From the NCBI RefSeq assembly GCF_016428915.1, contig NZ_JAELTP010000006.1, positions 1 through 64,000 of the forward strand: DNA of 64,000 nucleotides, written 5' to 3'. A program made the translations under genes and the position numbers. The notes beneath the pieces are model-generated. The model did no database searches, was not told the origin of the DNA, and was given only the letters and a program-made list of their open reading frames with translations. Shown piece by piece: positions 50,003 to 58,775 of this stretch; position 1 is the stretch's first letter; each line of letters opens with the position of its first letter. The stretch comes from Pandoraea sp. ASV26 (GTDB lineage: Bacteria > Pseudomonadota > Gammaproteobacteria > Burkholderiales > Burkholderiaceae).

Positions 50003-50347
50003 ATGGCAGTGATCGAACCGACCCCGGTCTTCAAGGACAACCTCGCGCGGATGGCCGCCATCGGCAGCATCGAGGGCATTGCTCGCATCGAGCTGCGCGA
50101 CGGCAAGGGCGCGGTCGTGGCGACCATCGAAAACGCCCCGGGCAAGCAAGGCTCGCTCGCCGTGTACCACTACCTCAAGCAAGCATTCGGCACGCTCGAC
50201 GCCAAGGCTGCCGAGCACGGTCTGGCCGTCTTCGGCGAGCACACGGCCGACGCGCGTAATCGTCCGGGCGCGCATCCGAACGTCGACCGCCTGCTGGCCA
50301 TCGTGGCTGGCGGCGAAGCGCTGAGCATCGACGAAATCGCCGCCTGA
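50003..50347 (+). CDS. DUF2322 family protein
   Basis: A 114-residue soluble protein. The pattern FKDNLARMAAIGSIEGIARIELRD, then TIENAPGKQGSLAVYHYLK and a GLAVFGEHTADARNRPGAHPNVDRL region match DUF2322, of unknown function. It stands alone with a strong terminator downstream. Confidence 0.75.
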   Translation: MAVIEPTPVFKDNLARMAAIGSIEGIARIELRDGKGAVVATIENAPGKQGSLAVYHYLKQAFGTLDAKAAEHGLAVFGEHTADARNRPGAHPNVDRLLAIVAGGEALSIDEIAA

Positions 50348-50374
50348 CGCGGCAACGTCCGTCGCGGCCCAAAG

Positions 50375-50402
50375 AAAAGCCAGCCTCGCGGCTGGCTTTT
50401 TT
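50375..50402 (+). terminator. Terminator after the DUF2322 gene
   Basis: An 11-bp perfect stem (AAAAGCCAGCC and GGCTGGCTTTT) closes a TCGC loop and runs into TT. It may also terminate the convergent gene that ends at 50462. Confidence 0.9.
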
Positions 50403-50461
50403 ACGTCTGCTGCGCGCTCATGACCGAGGCCAAGGTTGCGCAGCATCGGCAGGGCCTGACG

Positions 50462-51304
50462 TCAGATCGTCAGCACCGGACCGCCGTCGCCATTGGCCGA
50501 GCGAAGCTGCTTGACCCAACGCTTGGCCGGCAGGCCCGTGGCGGCTTCCACCACTTTCGCGCGCGCTTCCACATCCTTCCACTCGACCGACAGCAGCGGG
50601 CCGTTGAACGCCAGCACGATGACGTTGCCGTCGTGCACTTCCGGGAATTCGATCACACGATTGTCGAATGCCTGACGCAGACGACGGATGTTCTTCGGAT
50701 AGCTGTCGTGATCGCCGAACAGGTTCATCGTGAGCATGCCCGGCTCACGCAGCGTGGCGCGGCAGGCTTTGTAGAACGCCGGCGTGTCGTGCACCGGACC
50801 GCGCGCGGTCGCGTCGTAGAGATCGACTTGCAGCACGTCGAGCGCGCCATGATTCGCCGTGTCGGTGACGAAATCCCAGGCGTCCGCTTCCAGCACCTTC
50901 AGATAACGCGAGTCGCTCGGCAGGCTGAACATCGTGCGCGCGGCAACGACCACGGCCGGGTTCAGCTCAACGGCGGTGACTTGCGTGCGCGGGAAATGCT
51001 GGTGCGAGAACTTGGTGATCGAGCCCGTGCCAAGGCCCAGTTGCACCACGTGCTTCGGTGCACGCATGAACAGCAACCACGCCATCATCTGCTGCGCATA
51101 TTCCAGCTCGATACGGTCAGGCTTCGAGAGACGCATCGCCCCTTGCACCCATTCCGTGCCGAAATGCAGGTAACGCACGCCACCCTGTTCTGAGAATGTC
51201 ACCGGCGCGAAGCGCGGCTTATAAGCGGGACGGGGAGCACGCACGGTGCGCTCGTCGCTGACGAACGCTTCGGCTTCGATGGATTTGCGTTTGATGAGGG
51301 TCAT
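50462..51304 (-). CDS. Spermidine-synthase-like protein (SpeE fold)
   Basis: A 280-residue cytoplasmic protein with the SpeE/Rossmann fold. VQLGLGTGSITKFSHQHF is the SAM-type glycine loop, TAVELNPAVV supplies the Glu for ribose binding, EADAWDFV the adenine strand, and LQVDLYDATARGP the acidic active-site segment. It lacks the GGGDGG motif of classic aminopropyltransferases and no speD gene is nearby, so polyamine synthesis is uncertain. It starts MTLIKRKSIEAEAF. Confidence 0.8.
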   Translation of the reverse strand: MTLIKRKSIEAEAFVSDERTVRAPRPAYKPRFAPVTFSEQGGVRYLHFGTEWVQGAMRLSKPDRIELEYAQQMMAWLLFMRAPKHVVQLGLGTGSITKFSHQHFPRTQVTAVELNPAVVVAARTMFSLPSDSRYLKVLEADAWDFVTDTANHGALDVLQVDLYDATARGPVHDTPAFYKACRATLREPGMLTMNLFGDHDSYPKNIRRLRQAFDNRVIEFPEVHDGNVIVLAFNGPLLSVEWKDVEARAKVVEAATGLPAKRWVKQLRSANGDGGPVLTI

Positions 51305-51408
51305 GTGTCCTTCAGTGAAACTCGGGAAATTACGATGGGTTCGCATTGTACCGGGTTCGCGTAGCGCGGCCGTCAGGCTTGCCGGCTTCGCTCCGGCGAG
51401 ATAGCAGC

Positions 51409-51465
51409 GCAGTGCGGATCATTGCGGCGCATCGAGTGCGGCTCAGTGCGGCTCATTGCAGCTCA
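51409..51465 (-). repeat. 10-nt tandem repeat starting at the glycosylase stop codon
   Basis: On the minus strand the stop TGA begins TGAGCTGCAA, TGAGCCGCAC, TGAGCCGCAC, three exact 10-nt units. The run continues in degenerate form (with a 4-nt shift) to a TGATCCGCAC unit. Confidence 0.85.
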
Positions 51466-51990
51466 GGCAGACGCCGTCGTCCCCAGCCAGTCGCGCAATA
51501 CGAGCCATGCGTCGCGTTTCGTCGCATACGGAATCGTATAGGCCGGACTGCTCGACGGCAGCAGCACCACCGGCATCGTCACGCCGCCTTGTGCGAGCGC
51601 GCGCTGTCCGATACGAGCCGCCGTTCCACCATTGAACGCCACGGCACGCAGCGCCGGGAGCGTGTCGATCAGGCCCGCCAGATCGCTACCGGCATGCACA
51701 CGGATGTTGCTATCGAGGCTGCCTTCGCGGCGCGCCTGCGCCACCACGTCCCAAAGTCCAACGCCGTGCGTGCGCAGCACGTCCAGCCGCGCGGCATACG
51801 GCAGTGACGGCAACGGCTCGCCGATCACCTCGCCCACGAGATGCCAGAAGCGATTCTGCGGATGCGCGTAGTACTGCTGATGCGCGAGCGACATTTCGCC
51901 GGGCAAGCTGCCAAGGATCAGAACGCGCGTGCGCGCATCTACCACCGGCGGGAAGTTACTTTTGAGATCGGAGACGGGGGGCGTCGGCAT
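51463..51990 (-). CDS. DNA-deoxyinosine/uracil glycosylase family protein
   Basis: A 175-residue glycosylase of the UDG superfamily, HDG/family-6-like. LILGSLPGEMSLAHQQYYAHPQNRFW is the motif-1 region with the catalytic side chains, GVGLWDVVAQARREGSLD is motif 2, and LLPSSSPAYT is the C-terminal substrate loop. Such enzymes remove deoxyinosine or uracil from DNA. It follows ubiC by 5 bp on the same strand. The start at 51990 (MPTPPVSDLKSNF) is chosen over the longer frame to 52290, which lies inside ubiC. Confidence 0.88.
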   Translation of the reverse strand: MPTPPVSDLKSNFPPVVDARTRVLILGSLPGEMSLAHQQYYAHPQNRFWHLVGEVIGEPLPSLPYAARLDVLRTHGVGLWDVVAQARREGSLDSNIRVHAGSDLAGLIDTLPALRAVAFNGGTAARIGQRALAQGGVTMPVVLLPSSSPAYTIPYATKRDAWLVLRDWLGTTASA

Positions 51991-51995
51991 GGCGC

Positions 51996-52592
51996 TCAGT
52001 CGTGAGCCGGCACGCCATGCGCGGCTTGCAGACGCCGCCAGAATCGCGGCAGGAACGCTTCGGTCACGAGCAACGGTGCCCCATGCCGCAGGAACACCGA
52101 ACGCCGCGCCCATAACCGCGCATGCGGCTTTGCGCCGACGAGCGGATCGCGGGCATCGTGACGCGCACGCCCATGCAGCAGATGGCGCGGCCCCAGCGGG
52201 CTCGACACCAGCACCGAACGTGACACCGTGGGGTCGTGATAGAGCAGATCGGCCAGAGGGCGCGTACGCAGACGACGCATCGCCTGCCATATCGAACGGC
52301 TGTAAGCGAGCGGCGTGACGCTATGCGCCACCACCACCGGCTCGTCGTCGACCAGCAGGATGACATCGCGGGCCCACATCGGCGTGCGCAGCGGCACGCC
52401 GATGGCGCGGCACTGATCGGCGTCGGCGGGCATCACCCGCTCTGCCACCACGCGCACGCTCACCCGGCCGAGTGCCGACAGATGACGCGTAAGCGCGCCG
52501 CCGCGGGTCAGCCAGTCCTTATGACGACGCGAGAGCGCCGGCGCCGGGACAGCCTGCCAGCGCCGCCCGCCTACATCGAATCGGAAAGTCAT
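51996..52592 (-). CDS. ubiC: Chorismate--pyruvate lyase
   Basis: UbiC splits chorismate to 4-hydroxybenzoate, the first step of ubiquinone synthesis. The 198-residue protein matches the family: LTRGGALTRHLSALG, MWARDVILLVDDEPVVVAHSVTP with the substrate-site Arg and a Glu at the end of the fold (TEAFLPRFW). It is upstream of the glycosylase gene and separated from htpG by a terminator. Confidence 0.93.
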   Translation of the reverse strand: MTFRFDVGGRRWQAVPAPALSRRHKDWLTRGGALTRHLSALGRVSVRVVAERVMPADADQCRAIGVPLRTPMWARDVILLVDDEPVVVAHSVTPLAYSRSIWQAMRRLRTRPLADLLYHDPTVSRSVLVSSPLGPRHLLHGRARHDARDPLVGAKPHARLWARRSVFLRHGAPLLVTEAFLPRFWRRLQAAHGVPAHD

Positions 52593-52701
52593 GGCTCGGC
52601 ATTATAAAGGCGCTGCGCGTCAGCGCGACGTCCACCAGGCGCCCGCGCCCACTCGCCGGCCATCCGCCAGGCACCGGCTGGCAAGACTTCCGCCAGAAAC
52701 C

Positions 52702-52738
52702 AACAGGCCCCCGCGACATTTCGACGCGGGGGCCTGTT
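52702..52738. terminator. Terminator between htpG and ubiC
   Basis: A 14-bp perfect stem (AACAGGCCCCCGCG and CGCGGGGGCCTGTT) closes an ACATTTCGA loop. It lies 25 nt past the htpG stop on the minus strand. Confidence 0.88.
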
Positions 52739-52763
52739 CACTACGTCAGCTACGATGCCGCAA

Positions 52764-54650
52764 TCAACGTGCGGCGAGCAGCAAGGCGTTGGTGCGCTTC
52801 ACGAACGCGGCCGGATCTTCGAGGCTGCCACCTTCGGCGAGCAACGCCTGATCGAACAGGAGTTGCGTCCAATCGGCCAGATCGTCGCTCTGCGCCGTGA
52901 GGCGTTGAATCAGCGCATGCTCCGGGTTGATTTCGAGAATCGGACGGAACTCCGGCATCTTCTGGCCTGCCGCCTTCATCAGACGCTGGAGCGTGCCGCT
53001 CATATCGTTCTCGTCCGACACCAGGCACGACGGCGAATCGGTCAGGCGGAACGTCACGCGCACGTCCTTGGCCTTGTCGGCGAGCACTTCCTTCATCTTC
53101 TCGACGAGCGGCTTGAGGTCGTCGCTGATCTTCTCCTGCGCGGCCTTCTCGCCGGCATCCTCCAGCGCGCCCAGGTCCAGATCGCCACGTGCCACGCTCA
53201 CGAGCGGCTTGCCGTCGAACTCATGCAAATACGAGAGCATCCATTCGTCGACACGATCGGTCAGCAACAGTACTTCCACACCCTTCTTGCGGAAGACTTC
53301 CAGGTGCGGGCTGTGGCTTGCCGCCAACCAGCTCTCGGCCGTGACGTAGTAGATCTTGTCCTGACCTTCCTTCATGCGGCTGACGTAGTCGGCCAGCGAA
53401 ACGTTCTGCTCGGCCGAATCGTGATGCGTGCTGGCAAAGCGCAGCAGCTTGGCAATGCGCTCGCGGTTCGCGTGATCCTCGCCCGTGCCTTCCTTGAGCA
53501 CCTGACCGAACGCGCCCCAGAACTGCGTGTACTTGTCCTTCTGGTTCTCGGCCAGATCTTCGAGCAGGCCGAGCACGCGTTTCGCGCAGCCTTCGCGGAT
53601 CGCCTTCACATCGCGGCTCTCCTGAAGGATTTCACGCGAGACGTTCAGCGGCAGATCGGCCGAGTCCACCACCCCACGCACGAAGCGCAGGTAGTTCGGC
53701 AGCAACTGGTCGGCGTCATCCATGATGAACACGCGCTTGACGTACAGCTTCAGGCCGCCCTTCGCGTTGCGATCCCAAAGATCGTAAGGCGCATGACCCG
53801 GCACGTACAGCAGTTGCGTATACTCGCTGCGGCCTTCGACGCGGTTGTGCGTCCAGGCCAGCGGCGGCTGCATATCGTGGGCGATGTGCTGGTAGAACTG
53901 CGTGTATTGCTCGTCGGTGATGTCGCTCTTGCTGCGCGTCCACAGCGCGCTCGCCTGGTTGACGGTCTCGTCGGCCTCGGCGGGGACCATTTCCTTCTTC
54001 TCTGCGTCCCACGTTTCGCCGCGCATGACGATCGGCAGCGAAATATGGTCGGAGTACTTGCGGATGATCGACTGGAGTCGCCACGACGAAAGCAACTCGT
54101 CTTCGCCTTCGCGCAGGTGCAGCGTGATCGCCGTGCCGCGCTGGGCGCGCTCGATGGTCTCGACCGAGAAGTCGCCCTCGCCGGTCGACGACCAGCGCAC
54201 CCCCTCTGTTGCCGGAAGACCCGCGCGGCGCGACTCGACCGTCATCCGATCGGCCACGATGAAGCCCGAATAGAAGCCCACGCCGAACTGACCGATGAGC
54301 GCGGCGTCCTTCTGCTGATCGCCCGACAGGCGCGAGAAGAACTCCTTGGTGCCGGACTTGGCGATCGTGCCGAGATGCGAGATGGCTTCCTCGCGGCTCA
54401 TGCCGATGCCGTTGTCCTCGATGGTGACGGTCCGGGCGTTCTTGTCGAACGAGACGCGAATCTTGAGTTCCGGATCCTGCTCGTACAGCGTGGCATCGTT
54501 AATGGCTTCGAAGCGCAGCTTGTCGGCGGCATCCGAGGCGTTGGAGATCAGTTCGCGCAGGAAGATTTCCTTGTTGCTGTACAGCGAATGAATCATCAGT
54601 TGCAGAAGCTGTTTGACTTCTGCCTGGAAGCTCATGGTTTCTTGCGCCAT
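52764..54650 (-). CDS. htpG: Hsp90-family chaperone HtpG
   Basis: HtpG is the bacterial Hsp90. The 628-residue protein has the N-terminal GHKL ATPase domain ([22 protein letters not shown], then [12 protein letters not shown], then [11 protein letters not shown]), a middle domain with the catalytic Arg region, and a C-terminal dimer domain. The start [16 protein letters not shown] at 54650 is standard. A sigma-32-type promoter lies upstream. Confidence 0.97.
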   Translation of the reverse strand: MAQETMSFQAEVKQLLQLMIHSLYSNKEIFLRELISNASDAADKLRFEAINDATLYEQDPELKIRVSFDKNARTVTIEDNGIGMSREEAISHLGTIAKSGTKEFFSRLSGDQQKDAALIGQFGVGFYSGFIVADRMTVESRRAGLPATEGVRWSSTGEGDFSVETIERAQRGTAITLHLREGEDELLSSWRLQSIIRKYSDHISLPIVMRGETWDAEKKEMVPAEADETVNQASALWTRSKSDITDEQYTQFYQHIAHDMQPPLAWTHNRVEGRSEYTQLLYVPGHAPYDLWDRNAKGGLKLYVKRVFIMDDADQLLPNYLRFVRGVVDSADLPLNVSREILQESRDVKAIREGCAKRVLGLLEDLAENQKDKYTQFWGAFGQVLKEGTGEDHANRERIAKLLRFASTHHDSAEQNVSLADYVSRMKEGQDKIYYVTAESWLAASHSPHLEVFRKKGVEVLLLTDRVDEWMLSYLHEFDGKPLVSVARGDLDLGALEDAGEKAAQEKISDDLKPLVEKMKEVLADKAKDVRVTFRLTDSPSCLVSDENDMSGTLQRLMKAAGQKMPEFRPILEINPEHALIQRLTAQSDDLADWTQLLFDQALLAEGGSLEDPAAFVKRTNALLLAAR

Positions 54651-54752
54651 GGTCGGGAACCCTCATGAATCGGTGAGATGAATGGAATGTCAACGCTGAC
54701 CGGCGCCCGGCGCACTTGCGCGCGCGCGGCCGAAGCGTCGGTACAGATCGGA

Positions 54753-54781
54753 ACATAGGGACAGGCAGCCGGCATTTCAAG
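54753..54781 (-). promoter_or_regulatory. Sigma-32 heat-shock promoter for htpG
   Basis: On the minus strand CTTGAAA (54781-54775) is followed after 14 nt by CCCTATGT (54760-54753), close to the sigma-32 consensus CTTGAAA and CCCCATnT. It lies about 100 nt upstream of the htpG start. Confidence 0.75.
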
Positions 54782-54895
54782 GCCGCCAACCGGGTGATTT
54801 CGATGCAAATTGCGCGACGATGCGCAAAATTGTGGCAAGCCTCGCCAAAATCGCGGGGTCGTCGGGGCGGCTGCCGGCCGTCCGGCAGCCCACAC

Positions 54896-54925
54896 CGGCG
54901 GCTCAGGCCCGCTCAGGCCGGCTCA
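54896..54925 (-). repeat. 10-nt tandem repeat starting at the MocR-gene stop codon
   Basis: On the minus strand the stop begins TGAGCCGGCC, TGAGCGGGCC, TGAGCCGCCG: three exact 10-nt units, so TGA occurs in three frames within 23 nt. Confidence 0.85.
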
Positions 54926-56368
54926 GGCGGCCAGTTCGAGCTGTCGCGACAGGAACGCCAGCATGGCGGGATCGCTGGAACAGGCGACGTTCATGCGCAT
55001 CCACGTACTCGGCACCTGACGCGGCGAAAACAGCGCCCCCGGCGCAAACAGGAAACCGGCTTCGTGCCCGGCGGCAGCCACCGCACTGGTATCGACCCCG
55101 GTATCGGCCCAGAGGAACATGCCCGCCGTCGGATTACCGAACATGCGCAGGCCGATCCGCTCCAGATGCCGTCGCGTGCTGTCGCGCACCTCATCGAGAC
55201 GCGCGCGCAACCGCTCGACGTGACGCCGGTAATGCCCCTCCGTGAGCGCTTTGTAGACGATCCGTTCGTTGATCTCCGGCGTGGTCGAGCCCGATAGCAT
55301 CTTGTGATCGACGAAGGTCTTCGCCAACTCCGGCGAGCAGGCCACGAACGCCACGCGCAGATTGGCGGCGAGCGTCTTCGAGAAGCTGCCCATGTAGATT
55401 ACGCGCTTGAGCTGGTCGAGACTCGCCAGACGCGCCACTTGCTGATGTGGCGGGCACAAGTCGCAGTAGATGTCGTCCTCGAGCACCATGAAGTCGTACT
55501 GCTCTGCCAGACGCAGGATCTGGAAAGCGCGTGCCGGGGTCAGCGACGTGCCCGTCGGATTCTGAAGGATCGAATTGACGATCAGCAACTTGGGCCGATG
55601 CTGCTGCACCAGACGCTCCAGCGCCTGCATATCGGGCCCGTCGGGCGTGTAGGGCACGCCAACGGTGTGCGCACCTTGCGAGGCGATGCGTCCGAACATC
55701 ACGAACCATGCCGGATCGCCCACGAGCACGGTATCGCCGGCACGCACATACAGCCGCAGCAGAAAATCCACCGCCTGCGTAATGCCCGAGGTCAATACGA
55801 TCTGCTCCGGCCGGGCGCCGATTTCGAGTTCCGCGAGTTGTGTCTGAAGTTGAATGCGCAACGGCAGGAAGCCGTGCGGATTGCCGCTATGCAGCAGATG
55901 GGCGCTCGACTGACGGCTCATGGAGCGCATGGCAGACGTCATCATGTCCGCATCGAGCCAGCCCGGCGGCAGATAGCCCATGCCCGGACCGCGCTCCGGC
56001 GCGACGGTGTGCAACATGCTGCGCACGAGCCATGCCACGTCCATGGGGCCCTGCGCGACCATCGGCGCGGCGGCGTTCTGCGGCGGCACCACGGGCCGCT
56101 CGCGCACGTAGAACCCCGAGCCGCGACGCGCCTCGAGATACCCCTGCGCCACCAGACGCTCATACGCCTCGACGACAGAGAAGCGCGACACGCGCTTGTC
56201 TTCCGCCAGCGCGCGGATCGACGGCATGCGCATGCCCGGCAGGAAAACACGTTCCTCGATGCGCAGACTCGCCCAGTGCACCAGTTGATCGACGAGCGTC
56301 ATGCGTGACGTGTCGAGCGCGGCGTTGTCCGCGAGCACCAGCGGAGAAATACGGTTCGTTGTCGTCAT
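54923..56368 (-). CDS. MocR-family regulator (GntR HTH plus aminotransferase domain)
   Basis: A 481-residue MocR regulator. The N-terminal GntR winged helix (about 20-95: PGMRMPSIRALAEDKRVSRFSVVEAYERL) is fused to a class I aminotransferase-like domain with PLP Lys in MGSFSKTLAANLRVAF. MocR proteins control genes for amino acid, vitamin B6 or related metabolism in response to PLP. It is divergent from the DUF2917 gene, and operator-like repeats lie between them. Confidence 0.92.
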   Translation of the reverse strand: MTTTNRISPLVLADNAALDTSRMTLVDQLVHWASLRIEERVFLPGMRMPSIRALAEDKRVSRFSVVEAYERLVAQGYLEARRGSGFYVRERPVVPPQNAAAPMVAQGPMDVAWLVRSMLHTVAPERGPGMGYLPPGWLDADMMTSAMRSMSRQSSAHLLHSGNPHGFLPLRIQLQTQLAELEIGARPEQIVLTSGITQAVDFLLRLYVRAGDTVLVGDPAWFVMFGRIASQGAHTVGVPYTPDGPDMQALERLVQQHRPKLLIVNSILQNPTGTSLTPARAFQILRLAEQYDFMVLEDDIYCDLCPPHQQVARLASLDQLKRVIYMGSFSKTLAANLRVAFVACSPELAKTFVDHKMLSGSTTPEINERIVYKALTEGHYRRHVERLRARLDEVRDSTRRHLERIGLRMFGNPTAGMFLWADTGVDTSAVAAAGHEAGFLFAPGALFSPRQVPSTWMRMNVACSSDPAMLAFLSRQLELAA

Positions 56369-56476
56369 CGTCTATCCACTTCGGCGTGGTTGACTGGCAC
56401 TTCACTGTCGAAGTGTCTGCTCCCACCGCTCATGGGACGCCACTCTACGCCAGCCAATTTCCCTGTCAATCCCGAA

Positions 56477-56519
56477 CTGTACCGAAGATTACCTCGTTAT
56501 TTGTACCGGTACTGTACTG
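56477..56519. promoter_or_regulatory. Probable MocR operator, three direct repeats
   Basis: The octamer (C/T)TGTAC(C/T)G occurs three times in the same orientation: CTGTACCG (56477), TTGTACCG (56501) and CTGTACTG (56512), spaced 24 and 11 nt. Around the second copy is a 10-bp palindrome GTACCGGTAC. MocR proteins often bind direct repeats near their own promoter; here it lies between the MocR gene (start 56368) and the DUF2917 gene (start 56559). Confidence 0.65.
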
Positions 56520-56558
56520 GATTTAACCGATAAAGTGTCTTCTCAACTGGAGACCGCT

Positions 56559-56921
56559 ATGCGTGAAATCCGACTCTTCGAACTGGACAGGGGACATACC
56601 GTCTTCTGGCAGAGCCCGGCGGCTGAGCTGCCGCAATCGCTTCAGGTCTTGCAGGGCGTGCTGTGGCTGACCGTGGAAGGCGAGCCCAACGACCATTGGC
56701 TGCATGCCGGCGAGAGCTTCGAGATCCGCAGCGGTCAGCGCGTTTGGCTCGGTACATGGAAGGACGGCGCACGGTTGCGCGTCAGCCAGCCGGCGCAGAC
56801 ACTCTCTGCCCTGGCCGGAAAGCCCGCCCGGCGCGTTGGCTGGCGCCTCGCGTGGCGCGATATTGCTGCGCGCCTGGCGAATCGAACGAATCGCACCGTG
56901 GCGCGGCTCTCGCGTGGATGA
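56559..56921 (+). CDS. DUF2917 family protein
   Basis: A 120-residue cytoplasmic protein with a cupin-like pattern LQVLQGVLWLTVEGEPNDHWLHAGESFEI and RSGQRVWLGTW, matching DUF2917. The start ATG at 56559 has GGAGA about 5 nt upstream; a GTG at 56535 would lengthen it by 8 residues. It is the first gene after the MocR operator and likely its target. Function unknown. Confidence 0.8.
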   Translation: MREIRLFELDRGHTVFWQSPAAELPQSLQVLQGVLWLTVEGEPNDHWLHAGESFEIRSGQRVWLGTWKDGARLRVSQPAQTLSALAGKPARRVGWRLAWRDIAARLANRTNRTVARLSRG

Positions 56922-56975
56922 GTCGCCCAAGGAACGCGGCGGAGTAAGCTATCGGTTTTGCCGTCTGAACCCACT

Positions 56976-57662
56976 ATGTCCGCACCTCACGCCCTGAAAC
57001 TGGATCACCTCGTCGTTGCCGCGCAAACACTGGAGGCGGGCGAAGCCCATGTCATCGAGCAGCTTGGCCTGAGCAACGTTGTGCCGCAGCGTGGCGGCAA
57101 GCACGCACGCATGGGCACGCATAACAGTTTGCTGGGACTGTGGGGGGGCGCCTATCTGGAGATCATCGCCATCGATCCGGACGCCCCGCCGCCGAGCCGC
57201 CCGCGCTGGTTCGGGCTCGACGACGAAGCCGTTCAGGCCCGCCTCGCCCGGGGACCATATCTCGCGCACTGGGTGGCGCGGGTAGACCGTCCGCGTTCGC
57301 TGACGCGCTGGCAAGCGCAGTATCCGCGGCGGCTGGCGCCGGTCATCGAGATGCAACGCGGTGCGCTCTCCTGGCAGATCGGTGTGCCCGACGACGGCAG
57401 CCTGCCCGCGTGGCAAGGCGCCGGACAGGGCGTGCTGCCGACATTGATCCAGTGGGATTCACCGCAACACCCGAGCGATTCGCTGCCGAGCGCCGATTGC
57501 GCCGTCACGCGGCTGCGCGGGTTCCATCCGCAGGCCGACGCGATCCGCGAACAATTGCAGTGGCTTGGTGCAGAGGCACTCATCGACGTCGAAGCCACGC
57601 TGGTCGAGCCGTCGCTCGCCGCAGACATCGACACCCCTGACGGCCCGCGCACGCTGCGCTAG
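56976..57662 (+). CDS. VOC/glyoxalase-like domain protein (PF13468 type)
   Basis: A 228-residue protein: LKLDHLVVAAQTLEAGEAHVIEQLG with a metal-type His at the start, a NSLLGLWGGAYLEIIAIDPD strand with Glu, and a later GVPDDGSLPAWQGAG-like domain, matching the glyoxalase-like PF13468 group. The substrate is unknown. It begins 54 bp after the DUF2917 stop on the same strand and precedes an EamA transporter. Confidence 0.8.
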   Translation: MSAPHALKLDHLVVAAQTLEAGEAHVIEQLGLSNVVPQRGGKHARMGTHNSLLGLWGGAYLEIIAIDPDAPPPSRPRWFGLDDEAVQARLARGPYLAHWVARVDRPRSLTRWQAQYPRRLAPVIEMQRGALSWQIGVPDDGSLPAWQGAGQGVLPTLIQWDSPQHPSDSLPSADCAVTRLRGFHPQADAIREQLQWLGAEALIDVEATLVEPSLAADIDTPDGPRTLR

Positions 57663-57737
57663 GGCCGGGCTATACCGAACGTCCGGCACAACGCATGGCG
57701 GGCGGACAACCGACAACGAGATACACGAGGCGACACC

Positions 57738-58634
57738 ATGAATTCGCGGGAATCCCGAGGCATGCTGATCGGACTGATCGGCGTGCTGATCTTCAGTCTG
57801 ACGTTGCCGATGACACGCATCGTCGTGGCCGAAGTCAACCCGCTGCTCAACGGACTGGGCCGCGCGCTGGTCGCCGCGGTCTTCGCGGGCGCGCTGCTCT
57901 GGTGGCGTCGCGAGCCCTGGCCCACGCTGGCGCAATTCAAAAGCCTCGCCATCACGTCGCTGGGGGTGATCGTCGCATTCCCTGTGTTCTCTGCATGGGC
58001 GATGAAGACGATTCCGGCGTCGCATGGCGCGGTCGTCAACGGCTTGCAGCCATTTTTCGTCGCGATTTACGCCTATTGGCTTGGCGGTGAGCGTCCGTCG
58101 CGCGGCTTCTGGGTCTTTGCACTCGCCGGCAGCGCGCTGGTCATTGCGTTCGCCCTGCGCGCCGGAGGCGGGAGCCTGCATGCCGCCGACGGCCTGATGC
58201 TGCTCGCCGTGGTCATCGGCGCCCTCGGCTATGCAGAAGGCGGCAAGCTCGCCCGCGAGATGGGGGGCTGGCAGGTGATTTGCTGGGCGCTCGTGGTCTC
58301 CGCGCCGGTGCTCGTGCTGCCGGTGGGCTGGCTCGCCTGGCAGCAACCGTGGCCCGTGAGCGGCAAAGCCTGGGGCGCCTTCGCCTACGTCACCCTCTTC
58401 TCGCAGTTCATCGGCTTTTTCGCGTGGTATGCCGGTCTCGCCATGGGCGGAATCGCACGCGTGGGCCAGGTCCAGTTGCTTCAGATTTTCTTCACGATTG
58501 CGCTGTCCGCCCTCTTTTTCGGCGAACAGGTCGACGCAGCGACGTGGCTTTTCGCCGCTGGCGTCGTACTGACCATCGCACTCGGCAAGAACATGAAGAT
58601 CGGCGCCTCGCGACTCACGGGCAAACCGGTCTGA
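57738..58634 (+). CDS. EamA/DMT-family transporter
   Basis: A 298-residue inner-membrane protein with ten helices (SLTLPMTRIVVAEVNPLLNGLGRAL near the start, SHGAVVNGLQPFFVAIYAYWLGGE in the middle) and the EamA fold. It belongs to a unit with the VOC, aminotransferase and RidA genes, so an amino-acid or 2-oxoacid substrate is likely by context. Confidence 0.88.
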   Translation: MNSRESRGMLIGLIGVLIFSLTLPMTRIVVAEVNPLLNGLGRALVAAVFAGALLWWRREPWPTLAQFKSLAITSLGVIVAFPVFSAWAMKTIPASHGAVVNGLQPFFVAIYAYWLGGERPSRGFWVFALAGSALVIAFALRAGGGSLHAADGLMLLAVVIGALGYAEGGKLAREMGGWQVICWALVVSAPVLVLPVGWLAWQQPWPVSGKAWGAFAYVTLFSQFIGFFAWYAGLAMGGIARVGQVQLLQIFFTIALSALFFGEQVDAATWLFAAGVVLTIALGKNMKIGASRLTGKPV

Positions 58635-58775
58635 AGGCACGTCGCGGTGCATGCGATCCCTGCACCGCGATGCGTCTGCCCCCTGGCGTTTGCGTCTGCC
58701 CTCACGCGCCCGGCACGCGCAACGCCCGATACTCGCGGCCACTCAGAAACGCCGCACTCTCACAGCGAGACCATC

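Noticed and set aside
52755-54668. 637-codon plus-strand open frame opposite htpG
   Set aside because: Antisense shadow of htpG; composition is biased and no family fits.
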